Assembly: GCA_964581355.1 (NCBI GenBank)
Contig: CAZOOA010000017.1
Span: 1-46,108 of the forward strand
DNA length: 46,108 nucleotides
Direction of reading: 5' to 3'
Origin: CAZOOA01 sp964581355
GTDB taxonomy: Bacteria > Bacillota > Dethiobacteria > DTU022 > UBA8154
Every line of letters starts with the position of its first letter. Position 1 is the stretch's first letter. Below the pieces are notes generated by a model, which saw only the letters and a program-made list of their open reading frames with translations, was not told the DNA's origin and ran no database searches. Position numbers and translations under genes: made by a program. Below, piece by piece: positions 32,745 to 41,182 of this stretch.

Positions 32745-32762
32745 TTTGCAATTCACACTCCT

Positions 32763-33443
32763 TTAAAGCATTTTGTCCGCAATTTTCACGGCGGCAAAAG
32801 CGTCTTTTCCGTGGGCATCGGCGCCGATATCCCGGGCAAAATCCTCGTTGGTCGGTGCGCCGCCGATCATTACACGGACTTGGTCCCTTAGGTTTTTCTT
32901 CTCCAGTTCTTCAATGGTCTCCTTCATGAAGGGCATGGTAGTATCCAGTAAGGCTGACAGGCCTAACAGGTCGGCATTTTCCTGCTCCACCACTTCGGCG
33001 ATCCGGGAGGCCGGGACATTCACTCCCAGATCGACCACAGAATAGCCTGCTCCCTTGAGCATGATGGTAACCAGGTTCTTACCGATATCATGCTGGTCTT
33101 TTTCTACTGTCGCTATAACTATCTTGCCTTTGTTACCCTGGCCGCCTGCCTTGACCAGGTGAGGTTCCATAATTTCCATGGCTGCGCCTACGGCTTCTGC
33201 CGCGGCCAGCATGTCGGGGATAAAGTACTCCCCGCTTTCATATTTCTCCCCCACCAGAGTCATCCCATGGCTTAAACCATCCCCTAACACCGTTTCCACC
33301 GGGACACCCTGGCTAAGAGCCTCTTCCACCAGTTCTGTCACTCCCGGGGTCCCCTCGAGTCCTTCATCGATCCCTTCATCGTTTTTGTCCCTTCGACCTT
33401 GCAGGACATTTTCCACAATTTGCTCTATGATTTTTTCGGACAT
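32763..33443 (-). CDS. mttC: Cognate corrinoid protein, module 2
   Basis: ATG 33443 follows AAGGAGG; 226 residues, a paralogue of the module 1 protein. The helical cap is followed by a B12-binding domain with EKDQHDIGKNLVTIML (D-x-H-x-x-G, His near residue 118), LSALLDTTMPFMKETIEEL and IGGAPTNEDFARDIGADAHG. The sequence KNDEGIDEGLEGTPGVTELV in the cap is unlike module 1, which suits a different MttB partner. It stands between mttB2 (130 bases upstream) and the SAM methyltransferase. The stop codon and the ribosome-binding site of the next gene are nearly touching. Confidence 0.92.
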   Translation of the reverse strand: MSEKIIEQIVENVLQGRRDKNDEGIDEGLEGTPGVTELVEEALSQGVPVETVLGDGLSHGMTLVGEKYESGEYFIPDMLAAAEAVGAAMEIMEPHLVKAGGQGNKGKIVIATVEKDQHDIGKNLVTIMLKGAGYSVVDLGVNVPASRIAEVVEQENADLLGLSALLDTTMPFMKETIEELEKKNLRDQVRVMIGGAPTNEDFARDIGADAHGKDAFAAVKIADKML

Positions 33444-33572
33444 TTGTCCTAACCTCCTTGATTAAATACTGCTCAGGTCTTTCAAGCCTGCTTTTCTGTG
33501 CAAAAGAAATAATAAACTAACCTGCTGGTGGTCTAATAAACACACCATACAGCCCACCAAAACCGCCGACAG

Positions 33573-35132
33573 TTAAGCCTGATATGGATTTAGCCGGGGC
33601 AGCAACCCGGGCACCTGTTCGTAGATCTCCTGGCAAATTGCTTCAGAAAGGTACTGGCGGGGCATTTCCAGGATCTCCTGGACTTTTTCATGGGTCTTAA
33701 GCAGGGTCCCGTCCTGGTCTTCCAGGTCTCCCTCAAAAGGATAAACAGGGGAAATACCACCCGAACGCAATAAGCGTCGGGCGTAGCGTGAAAAGAGGCG
33801 GTGTGGTGTCTGCATTACTTCTTCCACGGTATTCTTTACCCGTTCCATCTCTTTTTCATTCACCTGGGCATCGCGGTAGAGGAACTTGACCAGGCCGATA
33901 TGGTGATTATCTAGCACAGCCTGTTCCGGGCAGAACGTATTGGTCTTCTCCAGCAGCCCAAAGGCATAGTGGACAATGTCAGGTCCTGAACGTGGAACAA
34001 ACGCGTGGGTAAACATTTTTTCTGCTGCTGCCTGCATCCCCGGAACCTTGGCGTCGCCTACGCCGGCCGTAGAATAGCAAGGCACTTCATAATAGCGGGC
34101 CATCTGGGCGCAGGACGTATTGTAATGGCAAAACTCGGGGACGCCATACATATCGTGCAGGTCATCCATACGGGCCCTGACGGGGACAGCACCGTAAATG
34201 ACCGGAGCTCCCGGGCTGGCCAACTGGTTGATTACAATCCCGGTCAAGACTTCGGCGTTAACCTGGGCCACCATGCCCGCTTCATCAATGGGAGCTGTAG
34301 AGCCACCCTGAGGCGAAGAGGAAATTACTACGGGCAGGCCCAGCCGCGCCACTGTAATCAACTTTTCCGCCGTTTCGTCGACGACCTGCATGGGGCTTTT
34401 GATTACTGAAGTGATAAAAGAAATCACAGGGTTTTCCAGCAGTTCATCCCGTCCGCCGGCAATGATTTCGGCCATGCGCACGACATGATCCATCTGACCG
34501 AAATCGGTCAACCCGCCCATGACGTGCTTGGTTATATTATTCAACGAAGCAAAAAACTTGTTCACATCCTTGTTGCTTTCATTGATATCGGAATCCTGAA
34601 TGTTGACATTGCGGATAAAAAAGTCCAGGTTCTCCAGGTTATCGGATAGATGGGCGGATTTACAAAGGTCTTCCACAGTTCCTCTCCTGCGGGTTATGGT
34701 CGGGAAAGTCCGCTTGTGCTCCGGGTCTTCCTGGGAAACAAAGTTCTCCGGCTTGACATCCAGCCAGAAGTTGGTTTCCGAGCCGGACCCAAAGTATACA
34801 TTGAAGCCTTTGGCATCCATGATGATCTTGTTCTCGGGGTTCCTGGCTCCTAAGACTACCTTACTTGGCGCCGTCTCCAGGGCTTTCTGGACCACAGAGG
34901 ACGGAATGCTGACCCACCAAGCGTCGTATTCACCTTCCCGGGTCTGGGTAACACTGCACCCGGCATCTGACAGCATGGAAACAGCTTCCTGGCTGTAGAC
35001 CAAAACACCGGGTTTCTGCAGCAGTTCCATCGATGTCTGGTGCACCAGCTCCATCTGTTCCCGGGTCAAGCGTTGGTAAGGTTTGGCTACTTGTACTCCT
35101 TCTCTACTCAAGTTTTTGCGCCTGGTTAACAC
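33573..35132 (-). CDS. mttB: MttB-family methyltransferase, module 2 (no pyrrolysine)
   Basis: This 519-residue frame (from GTG 35132) is a second, strongly divergent MttB relative with no in-frame UAG. Landmarks parallel module 1: QRLTREQMELVHQTSMELLQ, HVMGGLTDFGQMDHVVRMAEI, GGSTAPIDEAGMVAQVNAEVLTG and YSTAGVGDAKVPGMQAAAEK. The start is unclear. GTG 35132 lies in the loop of a hairpin, 20 bases after AGGAGGT; TTG 35111 lies just past the hairpin; and an ideal AAGGAG sits five bases before GTA 35090, which would begin VAKPYQRLTREQM, the usual N-terminus of the family. Being divergent from module 1 and paired with its own corrinoid protein, it probably takes a different substrate, or performs a later demethylation step. 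It is first gene of the operon. Confidence 0.9.
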   Translation of the reverse strand: MLTRRKNLSREGVQVAKPYQRLTREQMELVHQTSMELLQKPGVLVYSQEAVSMLSDAGCSVTQTREGEYDAWWVSIPSSVVQKALETAPSKVVLGARNPENKIIMDAKGFNVYFGSGSETNFWLDVKPENFVSQEDPEHKRTFPTITRRRGTVEDLCKSAHLSDNLENLDFFIRNVNIQDSDINESNKDVNKFFASLNNITKHVMGGLTDFGQMDHVVRMAEIIAGGRDELLENPVISFITSVIKSPMQVVDETAEKLITVARLGLPVVISSSPQGGSTAPIDEAGMVAQVNAEVLTGIVINQLASPGAPVIYGAVPVRARMDDLHDMYGVPEFCHYNTSCAQMARYYEVPCYSTAGVGDAKVPGMQAAAEKMFTHAFVPRSGPDIVHYAFGLLEKTNTFCPEQAVLDNHHIGLVKFLYRDAQVNEKEMERVKNTVEEVMQTPHRLFSRYARRLLRSGGISPVYPFEGDLEDQDGTLLKTHEKVQEILEMPRQYLSEAICQEIYEQVPGLLPRLNPYQA

Positions 35133-35147
35133 TTTGTTAAACCAGGC
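35120..35147 (-). promoter_or_regulatory. Hairpin at the translation start of mttB2
   Basis: On the - strand GCCTGGTTTAAC (35147-35136) pairs with GTTAACCAGGC (35130-35120) with a one-base bulge and five-base loop. The stem begins five bases after the AGGAGGT at 35159-35153 and holds the GTG start at 35132-35130, so folding should influence translation of the operon's first gene. Confidence 0.6.
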
Positions 35148-35197
35148 TATACACCTCCTGTAAGTAATTGATTTGTTGTTAATGGGAAAAAGTGCAC

Positions 35198-35255
35198 AAA
35201 AGGCAGCTAACGCCCCTGCATTCTTTTTTAGCCTGCATCAGTGTCGCTGCCTTTT
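35198..35255 (-). promoter_or_regulatory. Terminator-like hairpin in the mttB2 leader
   Basis: Read on the - strand, AAAAGGCAGC (35255-35246) and GCTGCCTTTT (35207-35198) are perfect 10-bp arms enclosing a 38-base loop, followed by GTGCACTTTTT. It lies between the weak promoter candidate and the first gene of the operon, a position suited to attenuation. The loop holds the direct repeat TGCAGG twice, offering alternative pairing. No known riboswitch class was recognised. Confidence 0.5.
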
Positions 35256-35302
35256 AGACCATCCCATCGTTAAGTTGAACTGTGAAACTGTAACTAATAG
35301 TT

Positions 35303-35331
35303 CGTATACACTATATTCGACACATCTGCAA
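35303..35331 (-). promoter_or_regulatory. Weak promoter candidate for the mttB2 operon
   Basis: On the - strand TTGCAG (35331-35326) and TATACG (35308-35303) are 17 bases apart, three and four matches to consensus. It would start near 35296, upstream of the leader hairpin. A perfect sigma-54 site was sought and not found. Confidence 0.3.
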
Positions 35332-35473
35332 TATTTCCTGCCCGTATGGAAAAATAAACGGACTTTTGCGCCAATTTAGGCAGGCGAAGGCGCAGGGGCA
35401 TTTGAACACCTATTAGGGTGAGTTTGAAAACAATTGTAACTGCTCAGCCCTTATGTGATTCCACAACACGCCG

Positions 35474-35556
35474 CAAAGCAGGGGGATGGTTCTCGCGCTT
35501 TCCCTGTCGGTCCTCCGCTGCGCTCCGGAAGCGCGAAAACCGTCCCCGCAGCTTCG
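35474..35556. repeat. REP-like imperfect palindrome, copy B
   Basis: GGGGATGGTTCTCGCGCTT (35482-35500) and AAGCGCGAAAACCGTCCCC (35529-35547) pair at 17 of 19 positions and outer bases (AAAGCAG with GCAGCTTCGC) extend the stem. The left arm closely matches copy A at 6037-6070. It lies 34 bases after the serS stop codon and may double as a 3' end structure for serS. The rest of the 35133-35589 gap is leader of mttB2. Confidence 0.7.
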
Positions 35557-35589
35557 CTTACAAATAGCGCTGAACAGTTACAAACAATT

Positions 35590-36873
35590 TTATATCTTAC
35601 GCAGCACCTGTCCCTGTCCCGGGGGGAAATATGGTTTCAACACCTCAGGAATTAGCACACTACCATCGGACTGCTGGTAATTTTCCAGGATGGCAGCCAG
35701 TGTGCGCCCTACGGCCACACCCGACCCGTTGAGGGTATGAACAAACTCTGCCTTGGCTCCCGGTGCAGGCCGATAGCGGATCCCGGCCCGGCGGGCCTGG
35801 AAATCGCGGAAATTGCTGCAGGAGGAGACTTCCCGGTAAGCCTGGTAGGCGGGGAACCAGATTTCCAGGTCATATTTTTTTGCCGCGGCAAAACCAAGAT
35901 CTCCCGTACACATCAGCATAACCCGGTAGGGGATGCCTAAAAGCTGCAGCACTTTTTCCGCGTCGGCGACCAGTTTTTCCAGTTCCTCATCAGAGGTTTC
36001 CGGCGTGGCAAACTTGACCAGTTCCACCTTGTTGAACTGGTGCTGCCGGATCAACCCCCGGGTATCTCGCCCGTGGGCGCCGGCTTCAGCCCGGAAACAG
36101 GCGCTGTAAGCTACGTAATAAAGGGGAAGCTGCCCGGGGTCCAGGATCTCTTCCCGGTGCATATTGGTCACGGGAACTTCCGCAGTGGGGATCAACCACA
36201 GATCCGTTTCCGAAAGATTAAAGGCGTCTTCGGCAAACTTGGGCAGCTGCCCTGTGCCCACCATGGAATCGCCGTGGACCAAAAAGGGTGGAAACACCTC
36301 CTGGCACCCATGCTCCGAAGTATGCAGGTCCAGCATAAAGTTGATCAAGGCCCGCTCCAAGCGCGCCCCGTCGCCCCGGTACAGGGCAAAGCGCGACCCG
36401 GACATCTTGCTGGCCCGGGGAAAGTCCAGGATCCCGAGGGCTTCACCTAGATCCCAGTGGGCCTGGGGTTCACCATCAAAAGCAGGATGCTCGCCCCAGC
36501 TTCTAACCTCAACATTGTCATCCTCCGTTACTCCCACGGGAACCGCTGCATCGGGAATATTGGGGATATGTAAAAGGATCTCTTCCATCCGGGATTCGAT
36601 AGACTTCAGCTCTTCATCCATTCCTTTGACCTGCTCGCCTACCTGGCGCATTTCTTCCATTAAACTGGCAGCATCCTGCCCTTCTTTTTTCAGGCGGCCA
36701 ATTTCCTTGGAGACCGTGTTACGCCGGGCCTTCAAGGATTCCACTTCCTGCAGCCGCTCCCTCCTGCGATCATCCAGGGTCAAAAACTCATCCAGGGCCG
36801 CCTCTTCCCCCTTGTTCTGCAGGGCCAGACGGACTTCTTCCGGGTTCTCCCGGACATAGCGCATATCCAGCAT
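35590..36873 (-). CDS. serS: Seryl-tRNA synthetase
   Basis: This 427-residue class II synthetase charges tRNA-Ser, three of which are encoded in the window. The N-terminal coiled-coil arm that reaches the long variable arm is clear (about residues 28-105, rich in Glu, Arg and Lys). Class II motifs follow: TSEHGCQEVFPPFLVHGDSM for motif 1, FRAEAGAHGRDTRGLIRQHQF for motif 2 (the A-G/R-x-x-G-RQHQF block) and GSGVAVGRTLAAILENYQ for motif 3. The ATG at 36873 has AAGGAGG upstream. It is 147 bases after argS on the strand, without a T-box leader between. A REP-like palindrome ends its transcript region. Confidence 0.97.
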   Translation of the reverse strand: MLDMRYVRENPEEVRLALQNKGEEAALDEFLTLDDRRRERLQEVESLKARRNTVSKEIGRLKKEGQDAASLMEEMRQVGEQVKGMDEELKSIESRMEEILLHIPNIPDAAVPVGVTEDDNVEVRSWGEHPAFDGEPQAHWDLGEALGILDFPRASKMSGSRFALYRGDGARLERALINFMLDLHTSEHGCQEVFPPFLVHGDSMVGTGQLPKFAEDAFNLSETDLWLIPTAEVPVTNMHREEILDPGQLPLYYVAYSACFRAEAGAHGRDTRGLIRQHQFNKVELVKFATPETSDEELEKLVADAEKVLQLLGIPYRVMLMCTGDLGFAAAKKYDLEIWFPAYQAYREVSSCSNFRDFQARRAGIRYRPAPGAKAEFVHTLNGSGVAVGRTLAAILENYQQSDGSVLIPEVLKPYFPPGQGQVLRKI

Positions 36874-37020
36874 CTAAACACAACCTCCTTTTTTGCCAGC
36901 ACTGAAGCTTGTAACGGCATCTTTGCCTCCAGGACCCCGGGCAGAACGAGCTTGTGACATCCCGCTCCTTTGTCCTGCCGCTTACAGGGGCATCCCGGGA
37001 CATACCCCTCCTGGTGCCTG

Positions 37021-38748
37021 CTACATTTCCCGGGGCGCTTCGATCCCTAAAAGTTCCAGTCCCCGGGCCAGAATAATTCGCACCGCATCGATCAGCATAA
37101 GCCGGGTTGCTTGCCGATCTTCACCGGCCGTCAGCACGGGACAGTTATGGTAAAAGCGGTTAAAATCCCGCGCCAGCGTTACCAGGTAATGGGCCAGGTA
37201 CGATGGCTTGTAATCAGCCGCGGCGCGTTTTACCTGTTCTTCAAAGCGGGCCAGGGATAAAAGCAGCTGCTCTTCCTCGGGTGCAGTCAACAGTTCCAGG
37301 TTTGCCCGGTCCCCGGGGGGTTGTATTTCGGGAATCTCCTGTCCGAAAGCTTTTCTCAGGATACTGCAAATCCGGGCATGGGAATACTGGATATAAGGGG
37401 CGGTTTCACCGGAGAAGTCCAGCACTTTATCCCAGTCGAACTCGATATCTTTCACCCGGTCGTTGACCAGGTCTCCAAAGATAACAGCACCCAAACCCAC
37501 CATCCGGGCCGCTTCTTTTTTGCTCTCCAGGGTTGGATTTTTCTCTTCGATCACCTGGTACGCCAGGTCCACAGCCCGCTGCAGGACATCCTCCAGGAAA
37601 ATAACTTTACCCTCCCGGGTAGACATGCGGCCATCCTTGAAATGGATCAGGCCGAAAGGTACATGGACACAATTTTGGGCCCAGGTATAACCCATCAGTT
37701 CCAGCAGCTTGAAAAGCTGGCGAAAATGCAGGGTCTGCTCGGCGCCTACTACGTAGAGCAGTTGGTCAAATCCGTACTGTTCATAGCGATAAATCGCTGC
37801 CGCCAGGTCCCGGGTAATGTATAGGGTGGCCCCGTCTTTTTTCTGCAGCAGGCAGGGCGGTAAGCCGTGGGGCTCCAGATCGGCAATCAGGGCTCCCTGG
37901 CTTTCCTTGACCAGCCCTTTTTCCCGGGCCAGCTGAACGGTCTCTTCCAGCATGTGGTTGTAAAAGCTTTCTCCCTGGTACTGGTCAAACTCAATCCCCA
38001 GGTAGGCATAGATCCGCTGGAACTCTTCCAGGCTCAGGGATCGAAAACGCTCCCAGAGGGCCAGGGCATCTGGATCATCTTTTTCCAGGCTTAAGAACCA
38101 CTGCCTGGCTTCTTCCTCCAGGTCCGGATCCGCCTCCACTTCCCGGTGGAAGCGGACATAAAGCTCATATAAATAATGCACGGGATTATCCCGTAATTTT
38201 TTATCATCGCCCCAGTGTTTAAAGGCCACGATCAGCTTGCCAAACTGGGTGCCCCAGTCGCCCAGATGGTTGATCCCCACCACCCGGTAGCCCAGGGTCT
38301 TGTAAAGGCGAACAAGAGCATTCCCGATGACTGTAGAACGCAAATGGCCCACGCCAAAAGGCTTGGCGATATTCGGGGCGGAATAATCCACAACCACCGT
38401 CTTTCCCTGGCCTTCCTGGCCGATAAAGACCGTTTCCCGGCCCTGGGTAATAGCCGGCAGCAGTTCCCGGGCCAGCCGGGGACGGTTAACATGAAAGTTC
38501 AAATAGGGACCTACCGGTTGGGCTTTTTCCAGCAACCCCCTGGACTCAACCCGTGAAGCCAGTTCCCCGGCGATCTCAACAGGAGACTTCTTCAGCTGCC
38601 GGGCCAGGATAAAGCAGGGAAAGGCATACTCTCCCATTTCCGGCTCCGGGGGAATTTCCAGGGACGATTCTGCTTCCTCCCGGGTTAAGGGAGTAAGTTC
38701 TGCCAACAGGGTGGATAATTCTTCTTTGAAGGCCAGCAATCTTATCAC
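37021..38748 (-). CDS. argS: Arginyl-tRNA synthetase
   Basis: The 575-residue protein is a full-length class I synthetase for arginine. It has the N-terminal Arg-tRNA-synt domain (EYAFPCFILARQLKKSPVEIA), the HIGH-type signature PNIAKPFGVGHLRSTVIGN near residue 128 and a KMSKS-region sequence FKDGRMSTREGKVIFL, as in other ArgRS that lack the canonical lysine. The DALR anticodon-binding domain closes the protein (HARICSILRKAF to RLMLIDAVRIILARGLELLGI). The start GTG at 38748 is close to AAGGATC; its spacing is short, so the start is a little uncertain. The cognate tRNA-Arg(ACG) is at 16.8 kb. It probably shares a transcript with serS. Confidence 0.97.
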   Translation of the reverse strand: MIRLLAFKEELSTLLAELTPLTREEAESSLEIPPEPEMGEYAFPCFILARQLKKSPVEIAGELASRVESRGLLEKAQPVGPYLNFHVNRPRLARELLPAITQGRETVFIGQEGQGKTVVVDYSAPNIAKPFGVGHLRSTVIGNALVRLYKTLGYRVVGINHLGDWGTQFGKLIVAFKHWGDDKKLRDNPVHYLYELYVRFHREVEADPDLEEEARQWFLSLEKDDPDALALWERFRSLSLEEFQRIYAYLGIEFDQYQGESFYNHMLEETVQLAREKGLVKESQGALIADLEPHGLPPCLLQKKDGATLYITRDLAAAIYRYEQYGFDQLLYVVGAEQTLHFRQLFKLLELMGYTWAQNCVHVPFGLIHFKDGRMSTREGKVIFLEDVLQRAVDLAYQVIEEKNPTLESKKEAARMVGLGAVIFGDLVNDRVKDIEFDWDKVLDFSGETAPYIQYSHARICSILRKAFGQEIPEIQPPGDRANLELLTAPEEEQLLLSLARFEEQVKRAAADYKPSYLAHYLVTLARDFNRFYHNCPVLTAGEDRQATRLMLIDAVRIILARGLELLGIEAPREM

Positions 38749-38815
38749 GATCCTTTATTCCAGCTTTGGAAATACTCGGTTTTTAAGAACTTTCTCTTAT
38801 TTTACCGCAATAAGG

Positions 38816-38854
38816 AATAAAAAACAACCGGGGACTGGCATATCGCCCCCGGTT
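38816..38854 (-). terminator. Intrinsic terminator after the GerMN lipoprotein gene
   Basis: On the - strand AACCGGGG (38854-38847) pairs with CCCCGGTT (38833-38826), followed by GTTTTTTATT. It separates the two-component/lipoprotein genes from argS. Confidence 0.85.
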
Positions 38855-38944
38855 ACGGTATGGTACAGGAAAACAAAAATGTTAATCTACAGCGTAAAGT
38901 GGGTTTCAACCTGGGCAAAAAGCTCTGCCAATAATCGGTCAAAG

Positions 38945-41056
38945 CTATTCCGGGTTGATGAAATAGGGATAAGTCAGCTCCTGTACCAGGTCGGGATAAC
39001 CTTCAGGCGGAGTCCACCTTTCTCCCTCCACCTTAAAGACCAGGCGGTTCGGAGTAAAGCGCTCCGCCAGCGTCAGCAGAAGAGAATCCATAAACAGTTC
39101 TGCGGTGGCTATATCTGTCTCATCCCCTCCCGGGGGAAATAGTTCCTGAAACGATTCGTCCCAGTCCAGGACAATTTCACTGGAATATACTCTCGCCTCT
39201 TTAAGTTCGGGAACTGCTGGCAGAAAACGTTCGCTTTCCTTAATGATAGCCTGGACCAGGTCAGCGGGCCGACTGGTTCTATCGCCCAAGCGCAGGGATT
39301 CCCGGGGCAGCAGGTAATAACGGTCCCCCGAGCGGAAAGGAACATAAATGACCGCCTGTTCCAAGCCCGGCCTTTGCGGGGGAAGGATATCATGAATAAA
39401 CAGTCCTTCCGTGCCAAAATAGCTGTCCTTTTCCCCTTCAATTAAAAACTGGATTCCCCGAACAGAGGAAAACTGGGAAACGGTGTAGACCAGGGAGTTG
39501 ATCACCCCGGCGGCCTGGGCAGAACCGATCATTTGGTTTAGTTCCTCTGGCAAATCAATATAGGCAATCCCTTCTTCCCGCTTCACCTGGATATTCGCAT
39601 CCTTGGGAATGGTGCGGGATAAGTTGCTCTCCCGCCTCGGCCCTTTAACCAATTCGTCTACGGCGGTTGACAGGGAGGCGGAAGATTTTTTCACCGGGCG
39701 ATTAACAGGTACCAGGTGCATGGCATTTTGATCATAAAAAAACAGGGTTACGTAACTCTCATCTTCCGGCTCTTCCCGGTTCACCTGCCGGTAAAAAATG
39801 CCGTTCCCTTCCTCTTCCACTGTCTCAGTCTCTAGATGATAGCTGCCCAAAACGGGCAACTCAAAAACAAAGATGTCCCCGTCACTACCGGCCAGGCCCA
39901 AAACTTTCCCGTCCCCGGAAAGGGCCATTTTTTCAATCCGGCTGGCCATTTCCACATCCTGCAAAATGTTGCCTTTGATATCCAACACCAGCAGCTCGCT
40001 GAAATCTTCACTGTATTCCTGCCAGGAAGAAGCCACGATCCGTTCACCAAACCGAGAAGCCTGGACCAGCGCTCCGTCGGGAATTCTCTTATCCCAGGTG
40101 AGCTCCCCGGAACGGTCAAACACAAAGAGGTTGTTGCTGCTTCCTGAAAAACCGCTGTAGGCAATAACATGGCCGCCCATCTCGGTCAGGTGCATCCAGC
40201 TGGGCTCTATTTCCATTTCCTGGCTCCAAACTTCCCGGGGCTGGGTTCCCCCTTCCAGGTTAAAGAAAGCCAGCTCCGTCCCTGAAGCTGTGGCCACGTA
40301 GCTGCCGTTACCGGAAAAAGCCGCCAGGGATACTTCCTTTTCCCAGTAAGGCTCGCCATCCCTATAGACAACAACCATGTTTTTTTCCTCATGTTTTTCA
40401 ATGTAGCCAAAGTTGCCCGGGGGGAGAAAAACGATCTGGTTTAATTCTCTTGTTTCCAGTTCATACAGCAGTCCGCCCCAGGAATCATAGAAATACAGCC
40501 TGCGCTGTTCGTCTTCTTTTTTTACGGAAACCGCCAGATTTTCTCCACCCGGTGCCATTTTCATTTTTTTAATCGAACCTTCCACTTCTGCATTCCACTG
40601 CTCCCGGCCATCCTGGCGGAAAAAATGGATCTCACCTTTTTCCGTCCCGACAGCGGCAAAACGCCCGTCACTGGAGAGAGCTGCGCTGGTGGGGTTTTCG
40701 TCAAAGGAAACATCCCACTGCAGCCGTCCCTGATCATCGATCATGTTGACTGTGCGGGCATCGGAACTGAACAGGATCCTTCGTCCGTCACTGGAAATAT
40801 CCAGGGCGTAGACCTTCATTTCCGGATTGACCACGGCAAATCGACCCCGGACCACCAGGTCGCCTTCAACGGAAGACTCTTCCTGGCCGGCCACAAGGGG
40901 TTCGATGGGATTTCCTTCCTCTGAGTATTCTCCCATGGGGGCACAGGCGCTGCTAAAGAGCAGGGCCAGGCAAAGGCATAAAGTAAGGCCGCGTGCAAGC
41001 AGTCTTTTTTTACCCCGGTTGGTTCCCCTGGCAAATAGAACTTGTTGAAAACTCAT
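38945..41056 (-). CDS. Lipoprotein with beta-propeller and two GerMN-like domains (LpqB-like)
   Basis: ATG 41056 (MSFQQVLFARG) with AAAGGGG five bases upstream gives 703 residues. A lipoprotein signal ends with the lipobox SSAC (cysteine about residue 38). Residues 60-400 form a WD40/PQQ-like propeller with repeated units such as LSSDGRFAAVGTEKGEIHFF, MAPGGENLAVSVKK and LSGDGKVLGLAGSDGDIFVF. Then a GerMN domain (VTLFFYDQNAMHLVPVNRP to FLIEGEKDSYFG) and a second GerMN-like unit (VIYVPFRSGDRYYLLPRESL to LVFKVEGERW) complete the protein. LpqB of Actinobacteria joins the same modules and is encoded next to the MtrA-MtrB two-component pair. The gene follows a histidine kinase gene here too. GerM proteins act in sporulation and germination in Bacillus, so an envelope or spore role is possible. 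Confidence 0.82.
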   Translation of the reverse strand: MSFQQVLFARGTNRGKKRLLARGLTLCLCLALLFSSACAPMGEYSEEGNPIEPLVAGQEESSVEGDLVVRGRFAVVNPEMKVYALDISSDGRRILFSSDARTVNMIDDQGRLQWDVSFDENPTSAALSSDGRFAAVGTEKGEIHFFRQDGREQWNAEVEGSIKKMKMAPGGENLAVSVKKEDEQRRLYFYDSWGGLLYELETRELNQIVFLPPGNFGYIEKHEEKNMVVVYRDGEPYWEKEVSLAAFSGNGSYVATASGTELAFFNLEGGTQPREVWSQEMEIEPSWMHLTEMGGHVIAYSGFSGSSNNLFVFDRSGELTWDKRIPDGALVQASRFGERIVASSWQEYSEDFSELLVLDIKGNILQDVEMASRIEKMALSGDGKVLGLAGSDGDIFVFELPVLGSYHLETETVEEEGNGIFYRQVNREEPEDESYVTLFFYDQNAMHLVPVNRPVKKSSASLSTAVDELVKGPRRESNLSRTIPKDANIQVKREEGIAYIDLPEELNQMIGSAQAAGVINSLVYTVSQFSSVRGIQFLIEGEKDSYFGTEGLFIHDILPPQRPGLEQAVIYVPFRSGDRYYLLPRESLRLGDRTSRPADLVQAIIKESERFLPAVPELKEARVYSSEIVLDWDESFQELFPPGGDETDIATAELFMDSLLLTLAERFTPNRLVFKVEGERWTPPEGYPDLVQELTYPYFINPE

Positions 41057-41182
41057 AAAAACCCCTTTCTGACTCATTTGTCAGTTTGCTGCTGCTTCAA
41101 TACAGTTTAGGCTGCATGCTATTTTAAAAATCATACTTTTTTGATCATAAGAAAAAAATATTACGTGCAGGTTAGCAATCAC

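Noticed and set aside
35335..35360. Possible sigma-54 promoter upstream of mttB2 (GGGCAGGAAATATTGC)
   Set aside because: GG and GC are 11 rather than 10 bases apart, and no sigma-54 activator is nearby.
36874..37020. Possible T-box leader before serS, and likewise before argS
   Set aside because: The gaps are short and the T-box sequence (AGGGTGGNACCGCG) is absent on the coding strand.
38885..38944. Frame continuing the GerMN protein past its stop (NSFDRLLAELFAQVETHF)
   Set aside because: It looks protein-like but needs a frameshift at the stop codon and there is no slippery run; treated as coincidence.
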